Part shown: piece by piece, positions 1 through 10,975 of the stretch | Layout: each line of letters starts with the position of its first letter | Numbering within the stretch: position 1 is the stretch's first letter | NCBI GenBank assembly: GCA_026214975.1 | Contig: JAOBSW010000553.1 | Coordinates: 434,001 to 498,000 of the forward strand | Reading direction: 5' to 3' | From: Gentiana macrophylla | Taxonomy: Eukaryota; Streptophyta; Magnoliopsida; Gentianales; Gentianaceae | Length of the DNA stretch: 64,000 nucleotides | The notes under the pieces: model-generated | The model's input: the letters and a program-made list of their open reading frames with translations, nothing else | Databases searched by the model: none | Told to the model about the DNA's origin: nothing | Position numbers and translations under genes: made by a program

Positions 1-773
1 GATGCTCTAACTCGACAGGCAGATGACATGGCTTTCCATAGACCATTTGATATGGGGATGTACCCATAGGAGTTTTATAGGCGATTTCTGTAAGCCCAAA
101 GTACATCATCCAATTTCAAACTCGATCCTTTCTATGATCATTCACACCGTTTTCTCCAGATTTTCTTAATGCTCTGATTGCTCCTTTCAACCTGACCACT
201 AGTCATCGGATGATATGGTGTGCCAGTTTTATGATGAACACCATACTTTTCAAGGACTTTCTCTAGGGGTCGGTTGCAGAAATGCGTCCCTTCATCACTG
301 ATCAAGGCTCGTGGACATCCAAACCTCACAAAGATATTTTTCTTAAGAAATTTCATGACCGTCTTATGATCATTGTGAGGAGTGGCTTGAGCCTCCACCC
401 ATTTAGATACATAATCCACGCAGACTAAGATGTATTTATTCCCACAGGAGGATGGGAATGGACCCATAAAGTCAATCCCCCATACATCAAAGACTTCGCA
501 TTCAAGAATGGGTTTCAATGGCATGTCGAAACGCTTGTCGAGTAGTGCGGTTCTTTGACACCTATCACAAGCTTTACAGAAAGCTTCTGTATCCTTAAAG
601 ATCGTGGGCCAATAAAAACCGGATTGGAAGATCTTAGCAACGGTTTTCCACGGACCAAAGTGACCTCCTGTGGGTCCACTGTGGCACTGCTCAATAATAT
701 CTCGTTGCTCGGATTCTGGAACACATCTCCTAAGCAACCCATCTTTCTGAGATCTTGAAAAGATAAGGTTCAT
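1..773 (-). pseudogene. Integrase of element A (partial, frameshifted)
   Basis: The main reading frame runs 773 to 138. It begins with a His/Cys zinc-binding region (histidines near residues 30-38, CKACDRC near 68-74). The core follows: first Asp in WGIDFMGPF, second Asp in ISDEGTHFCN, and Glu in SGQVERSN near the end, as in DDE integrases. After a stop at 138 the homology continues in another frame from 137 to 1, where GTSPYQMVYGKPCHLPVEL-like residues can be read. That is the usual continuation in Athila-type integrases. The gene therefore contains at least one frameshift and leaves the window. Its role in the intact element is joining cDNA ends to host DNA. Confidence 0.8.
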
Positions 774-788
774 CCCAAACGAAATACT

Positions 789-1331
789 TCAAATCGAGAA
801 GAACTTTTTCTTCTCCTGATAAGACATTTCGGGATCGAGATAACGGGCATGAAGGCAGTTCACAATGGAAGAATACCATGGAACATCAGGAGGACAACCG
901 TCTATCAACATAATGTTTTCTAGAGGAAAGTAGAGATCTATATCATCAGGATCACCCTTTTCCTCACTTAAAATCCTAGAAACATGATCCGCCACTACGT
1001 TTTCACTGCCCTTTTTATCTTTAATTTGAACGTCAAACTCTTGGAGGGTCAGTATCCAACGCATTAAGCGCGGTTTAGCCTCTTTCTTTGTCATTAAATA
1101 CCGCAAGGCAGCGTGATCAGTCCACACAATCACTTGAGCTCCTAACAAGTAACTACGGAACTTGTCCATAGCAAAAACTACGGCCAAAAGCTCCTTTTCA
1201 GTAGTGGTATAGTTAACTTGAGAAGGATTCAGTGTGTGACTGGCATAGTAGATAGGCTGGAACTTTCCATCAAGCTTTTGTCCTAAAAGCGCACCAAGCT
1301 GCGTAGTTGGATGCATCACACATAAGCTCAA
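789..1331 (-). pseudogene. Ribonuclease H domain of element A
   Basis: The frame contains the features of a gypsy RNase H: GALLGQKLDGKFQPIYYASHTLNPSQ near the start, TEKELLAVVFAMDKFRSYL with the conserved Glu, then VWTDHAALRYLM with the conserved Asp, and LQEFDVQIKDKKGSENVVADHVSR with the closing Asp. It would remove the RNA strand after first-strand synthesis. It directly follows RT and precedes integrase, as expected. Its upstream link to RT (1332-1492) is frame-broken. It is a domain of a dead polyprotein, not a separate gene. Confidence 0.8.
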
Positions 1332-2400
1332 AGGTAGGTTCGATCAAAGCGATATAAGTATTGGGCGAGAGATCGACAATTTTTGAGCTCCTCAAACGCG
1401 CGTGCTGCATTTGTCATCAAAAGCGAACTCAACGTCTTCCTTAAGCAAGGTAGACAGGGGCTTGGCGATCTTTGAAAAGTCTGAATGAATCTCTATGAAG
1501 CCGACATGACCGAGAAAGCCTCGACGCGAACATTCTTAGGATAACTCATCTTCTCGATAGCTTCCACCTTAGCCCTATCTACCTCAATACCTTTGGCGGA
1601 CACTTTGTGGCCAAGAACTATCCCCTCATCTACCATAAAATGGCATTTCTCCCAATTGAGCACCAAGTTCTTTTCCACACACCTAGATAACACCTGATCA
1701 AGATTATCGAGGCAATCATCGAAGGATTGACCAAAGACCAAAAAGTCGTCCATGAAAATCTCCATACACTTTTCAACTAACCCGTCAAAGATAGCCATCA
1801 TACACCTTTGGAAGGTGGCTGGGGCATTACAGAGACCAAATGGCATCCGCCTGTAAGCGAATGTACCATAAGGGCAGGTGAAAGTGGTCTTCTCTTGGTC
1901 AATAGGATCGATGGGTATCTGGAAATATCACGAGTATCCATCGAAGCTTGATAGAAGGCATGCCCCGCCAGGACGCTCAAGCATCCGGTCAATGAAGGAA
2001 GGGGAAATGATCTTTCATTGTGACCTCATTGAGTTTTCTATAGTCAATCTGAGACTCTATAGCACATAACGAGCCTCAATGCTATCTCTTCTCCCTTATC
2101 GTTCTTCTCAATAGTAATCCCTCCTTTTTGGGGACTACTTGAGTAGGGGATACCCATTCACTTTGTCGGCGATGGCGTATATGATACCCATATCTAGAAG
2201 CTTAATGATTTCCTTCTTGACTACTTCTTGCATGTGAGGTTAAGCCTCCTTTTGGGGCTGTCTTACACATTTGGCTCCTCACTAGTCTTGATCTTGTGCA
2301 TGCAGATGTCGAGGTATTCCTCGGATATCTCCCACCGCCATCCAAAGGCTCTTTCGTTTTTCGCAAGGCGTTTAATGATTTGGCTCATCTATTCGAGATA
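1332..2400 (-). pseudogene. Reverse transcriptase of element A (broken)
   Basis: The frame 1846-1493 starts with MPFGLCNAPATFQRCM and contains the catalytic motif as FMDDF, a YxDD variant usual in Athila elements. It then has the thumb-region signature VLGHKVSAKGIEVDRAKVEAI. Upstream, matching palm and finger segments can be read in other frames: a Q-V-V-P-K-K segment lies near 2150. At least two frameshifts break the domain. The stretch 2330-2480 between protease and RT has no open frame. Function in an intact copy would be reverse transcription. Confidence 0.75.
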
Positions 2401-2482
2401 GCTTGGCGAGATATGATCAAGGAAGCTTGTCACCTTCCCGTAGGAACACATACTTAAGATGTTTAGGCAACGGCTTTCGTAA

Positions 2483-3060
2483 CTAGATCTGCATGGGATC
2501 CTCTAAACTCGATTTAAGCCCTCCACTTTTCAACTCAACATCTCTGAGCTTACTTAGTGGCTCCACTGCCAAAGCTTCTTCTCTTAATAACCCATCTTCA
2601 AGGTCAGCTATCAATTGATCTAGATTAACCACACCATGACTATTCAGATTATCGATCAATCGCTCATATTCCGCCTCCACAGCCTTGACTTGCTCTTCCA
2701 TACAGTCATTGAAGTCATTAAATGTTTCCTCAATGGAAAAGCCGGTTGGAGAGCCAGAAGGTACGTGAATAGATTTAGAGACACTATAGCTCACCTCTTG
2801 GTCACCAACTCGAATAGTTACTTGCCCACCATCACAATCGATGAGGGCCCTAGCTGTAGATAGGAAAGGTCTTCCAAGAATCAGGGGAACATTTTCACCT
2901 TTCTCCATATCTAAGACGTACCAGTCAACTGGGAAGGTAAACCTATCAATTTGAACTAATATGTCTTTCAGGATCCCTGAAGCTTTCTTGGAAGATCTAT
3001 CAGCGAACTGAAGGTTCATGGTGGTGGGTTCTAGAAGATCTTGTAAACCAAGGCGATTGC
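2483..3060 (-). pseudogene. Aspartic protease region of element A
   Basis: The frame 3019-2483 contains LVQIDRFTFPVDWYVLDMEKGENVPLILGRPFL in pieces: the segments FPVDWYVLDM and PLILGRPFLSTARA are hallmark flap and second-half motifs of Athila-type retropepsins. The catalytic Asp motif would lie just upstream near 3060-3130, where the frame is broken. An acidic, leucine-rich linker (residues about 100-178) leads toward RT. The corresponding domain is seen in element B at 14603-15244 with the same ILGRPFL signature, which supports the assignment. Confidence 0.7.
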
Positions 3061-3076
3061 AAAGCAGACAACGGCA

Positions 3077-5429
3077 TCAAGTCGATGGATGCACCCAGTC
3101 ACATAAAGAATTTGGGAAGACTAGGCCTCCCATCTGCAATGTGAGCACAAATTTGCCTGGGTCACCCCTCTTGGTTGGTAAGTCTTGATGATTTATCAAG
3201 GAACAATCCTCACCAATTTGCCTTTCCATGCCTGCTAATTTCTTTTTCGAAGACACAACATCCTTGATGAATTTTGTATACTTAGGCATCTCGACCAAGA
3301 CCTCGGATAATGGCAGATTTACCTGAGTATTTTTCAAAAGGTTAAGCACCTTTTCATATTTCTTATCTTCACTCAGAGGGATGTTGCTCTTCCTCGGTGG
3401 AAATGGAAGCTTTTTAAGGTCACTCTCGGAAAATACTTTCTTTGAGGATGCACTTACGGCCTTGTCTTCCAGATCTTTCCACCTCACAACTTTTTCAGAC
3501 GTCTTATTGGTGCGGGATCACCACGACTCTCTACCGAATCTTCTTTTCTCGGGGTTCACCACCGAGGTGTTTCAACTCTTTCATCTCTCGGGGATCAGCC
3601 ACCCGAGTATGTTGTTCTGCGGGCAGACGAGGGATAGTGGTTGCTCAACTTCCCCTCCCGCCTTATCGATGGCGAGGAGAGGGCTAGTGGTTTCCCTGGA
3701 AGCCAAGGGGACCACTCAGCTGAGTGCCACTTCTCAAATTCATTGCACTGGCCTCCTCTTTACCGTATTGCATTGTTGGCACGAGGTCAGTGCATTGATT
3801 GTTGCTTATATCGGCCTGAGCAACTTGACCGCCCTTTGGGTTTTTTCAAGAAACTAGGCGAGATGTCTGGGGTCTTGAAGCTAATCGCGCTCGGCCGGTT
3901 GCCTATTTGCCTCTCAAGGCTCTTGTTCGTATTCATTAGAAGTTGAATACTTTTGCTTTGCTCCTCCAACTTAGCTTCGAGATTGTTGGACTGGGAGGAG
4001 CCTTGAGAGTTTTGGGGATTTTGAGAGTATGGCTGGCTGGTCTGATTCTGAAATTGAGAGTTGGAATTGGCGGGCCAATTCTGGTTGAACCTCTGAGTAT
4101 TATTTGAAAATTTTAAGTTCTGGTTCTGATTGAACCCAGGGTTTCTGTTGAAGTTTGGATTCTGATTAAAGCTCGGATTGAAATTTGGATTTGACTTAAA
4201 GCTTGGATTCTGGCCGAAGCCCTGGTTTTGAGAATTATTCTGGCCAGAGAATTGGTTATTGAACCTTGGATTGGACTGGCCAGAAAAAGCATTCACTACG
4301 CATTCTCGTCCAATCACGGGGTGGAGCGGCGATGTGCCCGGATCATCACATACTTGGCATGTGATTTGATTATACTGTCCATTGTTATGAACATCATTGA
4401 CTTGATGAACAGAGGGGGGCTGAAATTGGCATTGGCCAAACATGTGACGATCGACAAACAATTTTTCGCAATCTGTAACACGAGGGTTCTGCGGAAGCGA
4501 AGGTGTCTCGATTAATCAGTTTGGAACTTGAGGACTTGCCATCCGCTTTTGCAAAGCATGGCAATCGACTTTGGGCGTTACTTCCTCCACCTTGGGAGGA
4601 GGAGGTGCTTGGATGGCCTGATAGGATGGGGCATAGTTATATTTGGCAATGTCTTCGAACAGTGCCCATCCTTCATCAGGTGTCTTTTTGAGGAAAGCCC
4701 CACCAGAAGAGCTGTTGACCATGCCTTTAGTAAGCTCGGTCAGTCCACTGAAGAAAGTGTTGACTTGCCTTTCCTTAGGCAAGCCATGGTGGGGGCATTT
4801 TCTTAAAAGAGATTTGAACCTCTTCCAACATTCGAAGAAGGATTCATTCTCCTTCTGGTAGAAGGTAAAGATCCCATTTAGACACTAGGCAGTCTTCGAA
4901 GGTGGGAAGTACTGACTTAAGAACTCTTGTTCGAGTTCTGCCCAGGTTGTGATAGATTCAGCTGGGAGAGAGCTGTACCACTCTTTAGACTCTCCCTTTA
5001 AGGAAAACGGGAATAGTTTTAACTTCACCGCATCTTCACTTACTCCCTGGATGCGAGTGGTATCGCATATCTCCAGAAATGTATGTAAATGAGTATGCGG
5101 GTTCTCGATTGGTACCGTGAAAGATCGATGCATCTTTGCATCATTTGGATGAGTCGGCTTAAGCTCAAAATTACGGCGGCAATGGCAGGGATAACAATCG
5201 CAGGGTTGACTTTGACTGCGCCAGGCATGGCGTAATCTGCCAACGTTCGTTGATTGTTAGCAGCCATTACTACAAAATCAGTGATTTCCTCAGCTAACCG
5301 TTCCTCGAGGTCTTGCTCGGTTCTCGTCTTCCAAAACCGCATGAGCGGAGAATCCGCTGCTTGGCGAACTATGCTTTGCTCGGGGTCGGGGGTGTATATC
5401 AACGGTCCCTTATGACTCCGGGTTTGCAT
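3077..5429 (-). pseudogene. Gag polyprotein of element A (frameshifted)
   Basis: The likely start is the Met at 5429 (MQTRSHKGP). The frame shifts near 5130, where the gag core continues as HTFLEICDTTRIQGV...LKLFPFSLKGESKEWYSSLP, the conserved retrotransposon gag domain. Later pieces include an Asn/Gln/Phe-rich low-complexity segment (3960-4300, repeated NQNPNFNRNPGF-like units) and a region with scattered Cys where a nucleocapsid knuckle would be expected. The last piece (3487-3077) carries a K-rich segment and a LPLSEVLVEMPKYTKF motif, the gag-protease junction of Athila elements. At least four breaks make it non-functional. Confidence 0.75.
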
Positions 5430-5530
5430 AAACCGGACCAAAAACAAGTTTAAGAAATCTAAAACTAAGGACGAAAACCTAAACTAAGAAATTAAAAGCC
5501 TAAAAGAAAGTTAAAAACAAGATTATTTGA

Positions 5531-5730
5531 AAAAAAATGGGGTCAGACGGGCGTCCAAATATTTGGACGGGCGTCCACCTAGAATTGGGACTGGACGGGC
5601 GTTTGGAGGTCCAAACGCTCGTCTGTCTTCAATCTTGGACGACGCCCGAGAATCTATGGACGCTTCGTCTTCTATGCAAATTTGATCTGAGTTTATAATT
5701 TTTTCAATGGACGGGCGTTGATAGTTTTGG
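5531..5730 (-). repeat. GC-rich near-palindromic motif cluster in leader of element A
   Basis: Between the gag start and the primer site there are several copies of GGACGGGCGTCC and one-base variants, in both orientations, in an otherwise AT-rich leader. The core GGACG-GG-CGTCC is almost self-complementary. The same motif recurs in this element's LTR (7040-7210) and in the LTR and leader of element C (50560-50730 and 52330-52520). Confidence 0.7.
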
Positions 5731-6014
5731 GCCTTGCTAAATGTCTGAGATGGGGAAAAACGAAAAGTTGCGAGTAAAAGAGGGTGAAAAGAAGCAGAGC
5801 ACACAAAGCAGTAAAAACAGAGACTAAACTTACAAGCAAAATCTATGCTAAACTATTGACTTAGATAGAAATTAATCAGCAGAAGACAGAAGATGACTAA
5901 ACACTAAATTACTAACGAAAAAAAACAGAAAATTAAAACAAAATAACAAAATAAAACTAACCCAGATTACTAACTAAATTTAAAAAAAAGCAAAAACTAG
6001 GCAAACCGTCCGGT

Positions 6015-6032
6015 TCCCCGGCAACGGCGCCA
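6015..6032 (-). promoter_or_regulatory. Primer binding site of element A (tRNA-Asp type)
   Basis: On the minus strand the sequence TGGCGCCGTTGCCGGGGA lies six bases inside the 5' LTR. It is complementary to the 3' end of plant tRNA-Asp. This fixes the inner LTR border at 6039 and the element's orientation. Confidence 0.9.
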
Positions 6033-6038
6033 AAAACT

Positions 6039-7519
6039 TGTCACGGATTTTATTAATACAAAATAAACAAGTAATAAAACCGGTTAACCTCAAGTGCAAG
6101 GATCGTAGTAAAAAGGCTATGCCGGGTCGATCTTACGGGGAACTAGACAATTATAAATCCTAGTTGTTGTTTTAACTACCTATGTCACGAACTACACGAA
6201 ACAGTGAATTAATCTAAACAAAGATGCAGAAAACTGAACTAGACAGAGGAGATTATCCAATGCTAGGGAGGATGCGGGTAACGAACTTATTAACTAAACT
6301 AAACTACGTGCAAAAAGGAAATTAACTAAGCAAGGCAAGACTCAAGTTGCAAGGATTTAAAATCAAATTATTAAAGGCAAACGAGGATTGATCCACCTAT
6401 CAACATGTATTGATCTCCTATCTCGATTATATGTGGTATTTATCTAGGTTGTGATTCACCTTACCTAAACATGAACCCTAATTCCTTAGGTAATTCATCT
6501 ATTAACCTAGTATCTTCCAATGCTAGATTAACGCGTTTTAAGATCAAAGGTGTTAACTTTTACGTTCAAATCTAGTGATTAGACTTACTAACTTCCGTTA
6601 TTATAAATCTAAGGACTATTCTTATCTATGGTGATCTAAAGGTTTATCATGACTTCCATCAATCATAAACATAATCATACATGCAAATCTTCCGATATAA
6701 ACGCAATTAAACGAGATAAAACATAAATAAGAAACAACCTTAAATAAATAACTCACAGTATAATCGAAATATAGAAATCAATCCAAGTTGATGGCTTCAC
6801 AATTCTCGTTTGATTGAAGCTCTAGCTCCTGAACATCCTCAGCAACACAGTTTTGCAGGAAAAGAACATAAAAACGGCTCTAAACTAATCTAATTTAAAG
6901 TTGCATAAAAGTGAAAGAAAAAGAAGTTAAAACGCAGCCTTAGCCGCCCCTAGGGTTTAGGGTTTGTATGATGTCGAATTGTTCTCCTTAGGGTTGAGAA
7001 ACAGCCGCTTATTTATAGATTTTGAAGTCGGTTTCACTAAGTCGGCCCACGGACGCTCGTCTGCCTAATCAAACGCCCGTCCAGATAACCCTAGACTGCT
7101 TCAGACGCCCGTCCAGACGGCATTCAAACTCTCTGTATCAAAATCGCTCCTCAGGACGCCCGTCTGCTTCATCAAACGCCCGTTCACTCTGGACGGAGTA
7201 TGGACGCTCGTTCAACACGACTTGAAGGTGATTTCTTCATATTTATCTCTTTTTCTTCACTCCATTTGATCATTATCTCTTCCTTCAATCACTTAGCTCG
7301 AATTTTAATCTCTTTAAATCATCATTTGAGCCTTATAATTGCACCTATAACACATGGAAAACATCGCAAACTGTAATAATATTCAAATAATCATAATTTA
7401 ACCATGAAATCACATAAATATATCGATATTGCGATTAAGCCGTTAAAAATATCGTTTACTATATATTTCCATATAAGACCTTATTATTATGCAAATTATA
7501 CAAATAAAAGGGGAAAACA
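6039..7519 (-). repeat. 5' LTR of element A
   Basis: The inner end is clear: the plus strand begins TGTCACGG just beyond the primer site. The outer end is inferred from alignment with the LTR of element C (50353-51688), which shares a block reading ATGAAGAAATCA and neighbouring GC-rich motifs. The proposed end is at the AAACA at 7515-7519, with an alternative near 7542. The LTR is about 1.5 kb, normal for Athila. It holds the repeated GACGGGCGTCC-type motifs at 7040-7210. I see no coding function. Confidence 0.65.
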
Positions 7520-7556
7520 TCACAAAATATAACCTTATAAAACATATAATTTCACC

Positions 7557-7664
7557 CTTAACAAAGGTCCTTACAAAGTGGTTAAAGTGCATGGAAAAGG
7601 AGCATATCAGCTGGCTGACGCAAATGGTTGGAATGCTTCCAACCTCAGAAATTTTTATGTCTAG
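7557..7664 (+). pseudogene. C-terminal tail of pol (integrase end) of element 1
   Basis: A short open stretch reads KGPYKVVKVHGKGAYQLADA and ends NLRNFYV followed by a TAG stop at 7662-7664. The integrase C-terminus of element 2 ends in the same way, GPYQILKVHPKGSYQL ... NNLRKFYV and stop at 29333-29335. The rest of pol is lost where element A inserted. Confidence 0.8.
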
Positions 7665-7796
7665 GAACAGGTTCCAGACTTTATTCATTCATTTATTTAT
7701 GCTTTTAAATTTTATGCTCCAATAAGATGTAATCAAACATCAGTTATTATAAATAAAAAAATTGCACACGTGCTTTGTTTATTAAATATGATCGAT

Positions 7797-8100
7797 CATA
7801 ACTGAGCCGCAGGTCGGACTCATAAAAATTTTGCAAAGGACAAATTCTACTAGTCTGCAGGACAGACCATACGAACTGAGCCGCAGGTCGGATTTAGAAA
7901 AAGTTTGCAAAGGACAAACTCTACTAGTCTGCAGGGCAGACCATACGAACTGAGCCGCAGGTCGGACTCAGAAGAAGTTTGTAGAAAACAAACTCAACAA
8001 GTCTGCTGGACAGACCATACGAACTGAACCGTAAATCGGACTTAGAAAAAGTTTGCAAAAGACAAACTCTATGCGAACTGAACTGCAAAGCAGGGTCAGA
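7797..8100 (+). repeat. Tandem repeat in the 3' untranslated region of element 1
   Basis: About four degenerate copies of a roughly 75-bp unit begin ACTGAGCCGCAGGTCGGACT and contain CTGCAGGACAGACCATACGA. Copy starts are near 7800, 7877, 7949 and 8022, with a partial copy near 8070. Tandem repeats downstream of pol are known in Tat/Retand-type elements. The remainder of 7665-8480 has no gene. Confidence 0.75.
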
Positions 8101-8479
8101 AATGGATAAAACTAACAGTAACCGTAGGACAGACGATCAGAGCCGAGCACGCTCGAAACTGTGATACTTAGAAAGTTGAAATAATTCAAACTCTCTAAGT
8201 CTACAGGACAAACGATCAGAGCTTCACCTAAAGTACACCATTCAAAAAGCAAAGCTTTTTAAAGGTTGTACTTCATGGGGGTAAATGGCCCCAAATTAGG
8301 CTTAAAAAGAAAAATGCCTAGGCTAAAACAAAGCCAAAGATTAATAACAAAGAACAAAAGGCTAAGAGCCAAAGAATAACAATAGAACCAATGCCTAAAA
8401 GGCATATGTAGTCAAAGATAAAAAGGCAAAGTTAAGTTGGAAATTATTACAAAATTTTCAACAAAATAAACGCCTAAAC

Positions 8480-10598
8480 CTAAGAATCAGCAGCAGGATC
8501 CTGTTGAGAAGGCGTACTGGAGGGCTGAGCCAATGTTGTTCTAGTTTGCTGAGTGGCATGTCTGCGGGCGTACTTCTTGGCCAGATCTTCACCGGCCTGA
8601 AACTCCTTGAGCCTAGCTTCATAAAGCTTGTTACCGCCAAGTTTGCGGAGAACCCCATGTTGAAGGCTCTCAATGACCAGTTGAGGACACTGCTCCTTGG
8701 CCTGTTCCACACCCAAGGTGTACCCATGACTCAAGATGGAGCCAAGTAAAACCTTCAAGGCCCCAATAAAGTGAGCAGAGCTCTTATATTCATAGATAGC
8801 CTGATCGATCCGTGCAGGTATCGAGGCCTCAAGCCCCTCATGATCAGCACGGAGTTTCGTTAGGGCCTCCTCCCGTTCAGCACTGGAAGCTCGTAGCTCT
8901 TTCAACTCGTCCTGCTGGGCCACCATGATTTTCTCCAGATCAGCGATCTGAGCATCTTTGGATAGAGACTCGTCCTTATGTTTTTTACGGCTGGTTGAGG
9001 GGTCAGCAATCCATTTTTCCAGAGAAGCCTTCTGGGTGGAGAAGTTGTCAAGCCTACTCAAGATCTCCTTCCTAGCTCTGATGACCTGACAACAGATATG
9101 CAAAAGTCAGTATGACGAAGAAACAACAAAAAAGAACGTATGCAAAAATAAAGAACAAAGTAGCATACCACTGAGGCAAAGATCCTTGTCGGGCATATCG
9201 GACAGAAAATCACCTTGGGCAACAGGATCTCCCTCAGAAACATCTTGGTCATCCCGACCAGACCTAGTCCTCTTGCGTCCGGATCAGGAACGCAATTGGA
9301 GCTGCTTCCCAGGATCAGAGCCATCCAGGATGATCAGGCTATCATCCCCGCCGATCGATCTGCTGGCTCGAGAGCTTGATCAAGTCATCTTGTCAAGAGA
9401 CCTCTCTTCATAGGAGGATCGGCAGGATTGATCTCAGGGTTAACCAAACCCGGCTCCAATTCAACATCAGCCCCAAGAGCCTCTGGGTTCAAAGCTTTTT
9501 CGTTGTGCTCAGGCACAACTTCATCCTTAAGAGCCTGATTGAAAACATCAGCAAAGTCGGCCACTGAAAAAGGAAAGAGACAATGTCAATACAAGCAAAA
9601 AAAATGCAAAAACAACAAAAATATGCAAAGGTAAAGAAATATAAGTGCAGATAAACTCCTACAGTTGTTGTACTTCTCTTGCGTAAGCCTCAAGTACTGC
9701 TCAGGTCCGGAATCGGATAGGCGAGCTGCCTCGATCAGCTCGGGGGGCCATTGTTCAAAATCCAAAAGAAGACCTAGCAATGTTATTCAGTAACGCTTCA
9801 CTAACCCCAATGGGGCACACATCGGCTGGAAGTTGAAAGTAATTCCAGCCGCTCAGCTCAGTATGTCTGCCATGGCGGATGAAGAAGAAATGATTCTTCA
9901 CTAATGAATAGAGGTATTCCTCTTCGACAATATGGGGATGCCCCTTCGGTGGTCTGTACGACGTGGGATGTAGTAACACCCGTTGTGGTTCCTAACTCTC
10001 TTATGTTGGTAAAATGTCCTAAAAAGGTCTATAGCAAACTCTGTATCCATTAATCTACAGAAGATCGTGAATCCGATAATCGCCCTAACTCCATTAGGGG
10101 CGATCTGAGCAGAACTCAGATGGTAGTACCCCAAAACGGCCAGGAAATCCAGGCAGAACGGAACCCTTAGTCTGCGCAGCGAATTGCTCTTTGTACACGG
10201 TACAATAACCCTCTGGGGGCTGATGAGCATACAGGTTTCCACCCCCAGGCATTTGCGGAGCGTATTGGTCCATAACAATGTGGTAAGTGTTACAAATTTG
10301 TAGGATATCATCCTGGGTAAGTTTGGACCTAACCCCAAAACAGCCTGCGGCCGACCTAGCAGTCATATTGGGCTCTAAGGCTTTGATTCAAAGAAGTAAA
10401 TCCGAAAGAAGAACGGGGTCTAGATGGATTAGCAGGTTGGGGATCTACGACGAACTGCTCAAAATCACTACGAGCAGGGATTGTGTTACGGGCTGGAATA
10501 TCTATTACAACCCTAGGTTGAAGAATTTATACTTCAGACTCTGATTGGCATTCAAATTATTTCTCAGTCGAACTACTAGATGCAGTGTTCGCCCTCAT
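8480..10598 (-). pseudogene. Reverse-strand extra reading frame of Tat element 1 (gypsy-type transposon-domain protein with coiled coil)
   Basis: The minus strand carries pieces of one protein. The first Met is at 10598 (MRANTASSSST); a further open piece runs 10366-9901, with VPFCLDFLAVLGYYHLSSAQIAPNGVRAIIGF in segments. A Trp/Phe-rich piece (WNYFQLP, NHFFFIRHG) lies at 9979-9790. The last piece, 9103-8480, is rich in Lys, Glu and Leu and looks like a coiled coil (residues about 10-90). The order and the FFFIRHG-type motif match the reverse-strand frames of element 2 and element D. Such antisense frames between pol and 3' LTR are known in Tat-lineage elements. The segment resembles the family annotated as putative gypsy-type transposon, but I cannot search it. 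It is broken by stops or contains introns; which one is not decidable here. Function unknown. Confidence 0.6.
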
Positions 10599-10945
10599 TA
10601 ACTGGGAAAAACATAAGCAGAAAAGAAGAAGAACTCAGAAATTAGAGAAAATGAGAAGTGCTTACTTGAGAAAATGCAAAGTCTTGAGAGAATAGAAATC
10701 ATCGGTTTAATAGCTGAGGTGGGGAAGTGGGAAAGCCTGATATGAAAGGACAGGTTATAACCCCCACCAGACGTGTAAATGACGTCAGTTATAGGAAAGA
10801 GGGAAAATGCCTCGTATCCCGTATAAGTGATGATGATCTATTTAATAGACTGCCACCTGACAGTTAAGTAATTCAAAACGCGACATCGGATATGTCCGGC
10901 CGAACCGCCAAAAAGTGCAGATCTGACCCAACTAAAAGTAAGATC

Positions 10946-10975
10946 AGACCTGGGGGGCTTATGATGATAGCCGAC
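10946..10975 (+). repeat. Polypurine tract and first 14 bases of 3' LTR of element 1
   Basis: The tract GACCTGGGGGGCTTA (to 10961) is followed by TGATGATAGCCGAC, the start of the 3' LTR. Element B inserted after CCGAC (10971-10975) and duplicated those five bases; the LTR resumes after 21399. Element 2 has the near-identical tract TCTGGGGGGCTTA before its 3' LTR. Confidence 0.85.

Larger units (their letters stand above)
1..7519 (-). mobile_element. Athila-type Ty3/gypsy LTR retrotransposon A, truncated by the window edge
   Basis: Reading on the minus strand from right to left there is a 5' LTR, a primer binding site, gag, protease, RT, RNase H and integrase, the gypsy order. The integrase motifs and the primer site complementary to tRNA-Asp fit the Athila lineage; that assignment rests on family knowledge. 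All domains carry stops or frameshifts, so the copy is dead. The 3' end and 3' LTR lie left of the window. The outer end of the 5' LTR is uncertain: TGTT...AACA-type ends are possible at 7519 or near 7542, and no duplication can be checked with one end missing. It sits inside pol of another element whose tail resumes at about 7557. Confidence 0.85.

Noticed and set aside
6945..6965. CCCTAGGGTTTAGGGTTT, telomere-like
   Set aside because: Only about two plant telomere units inside an LTR; no array.
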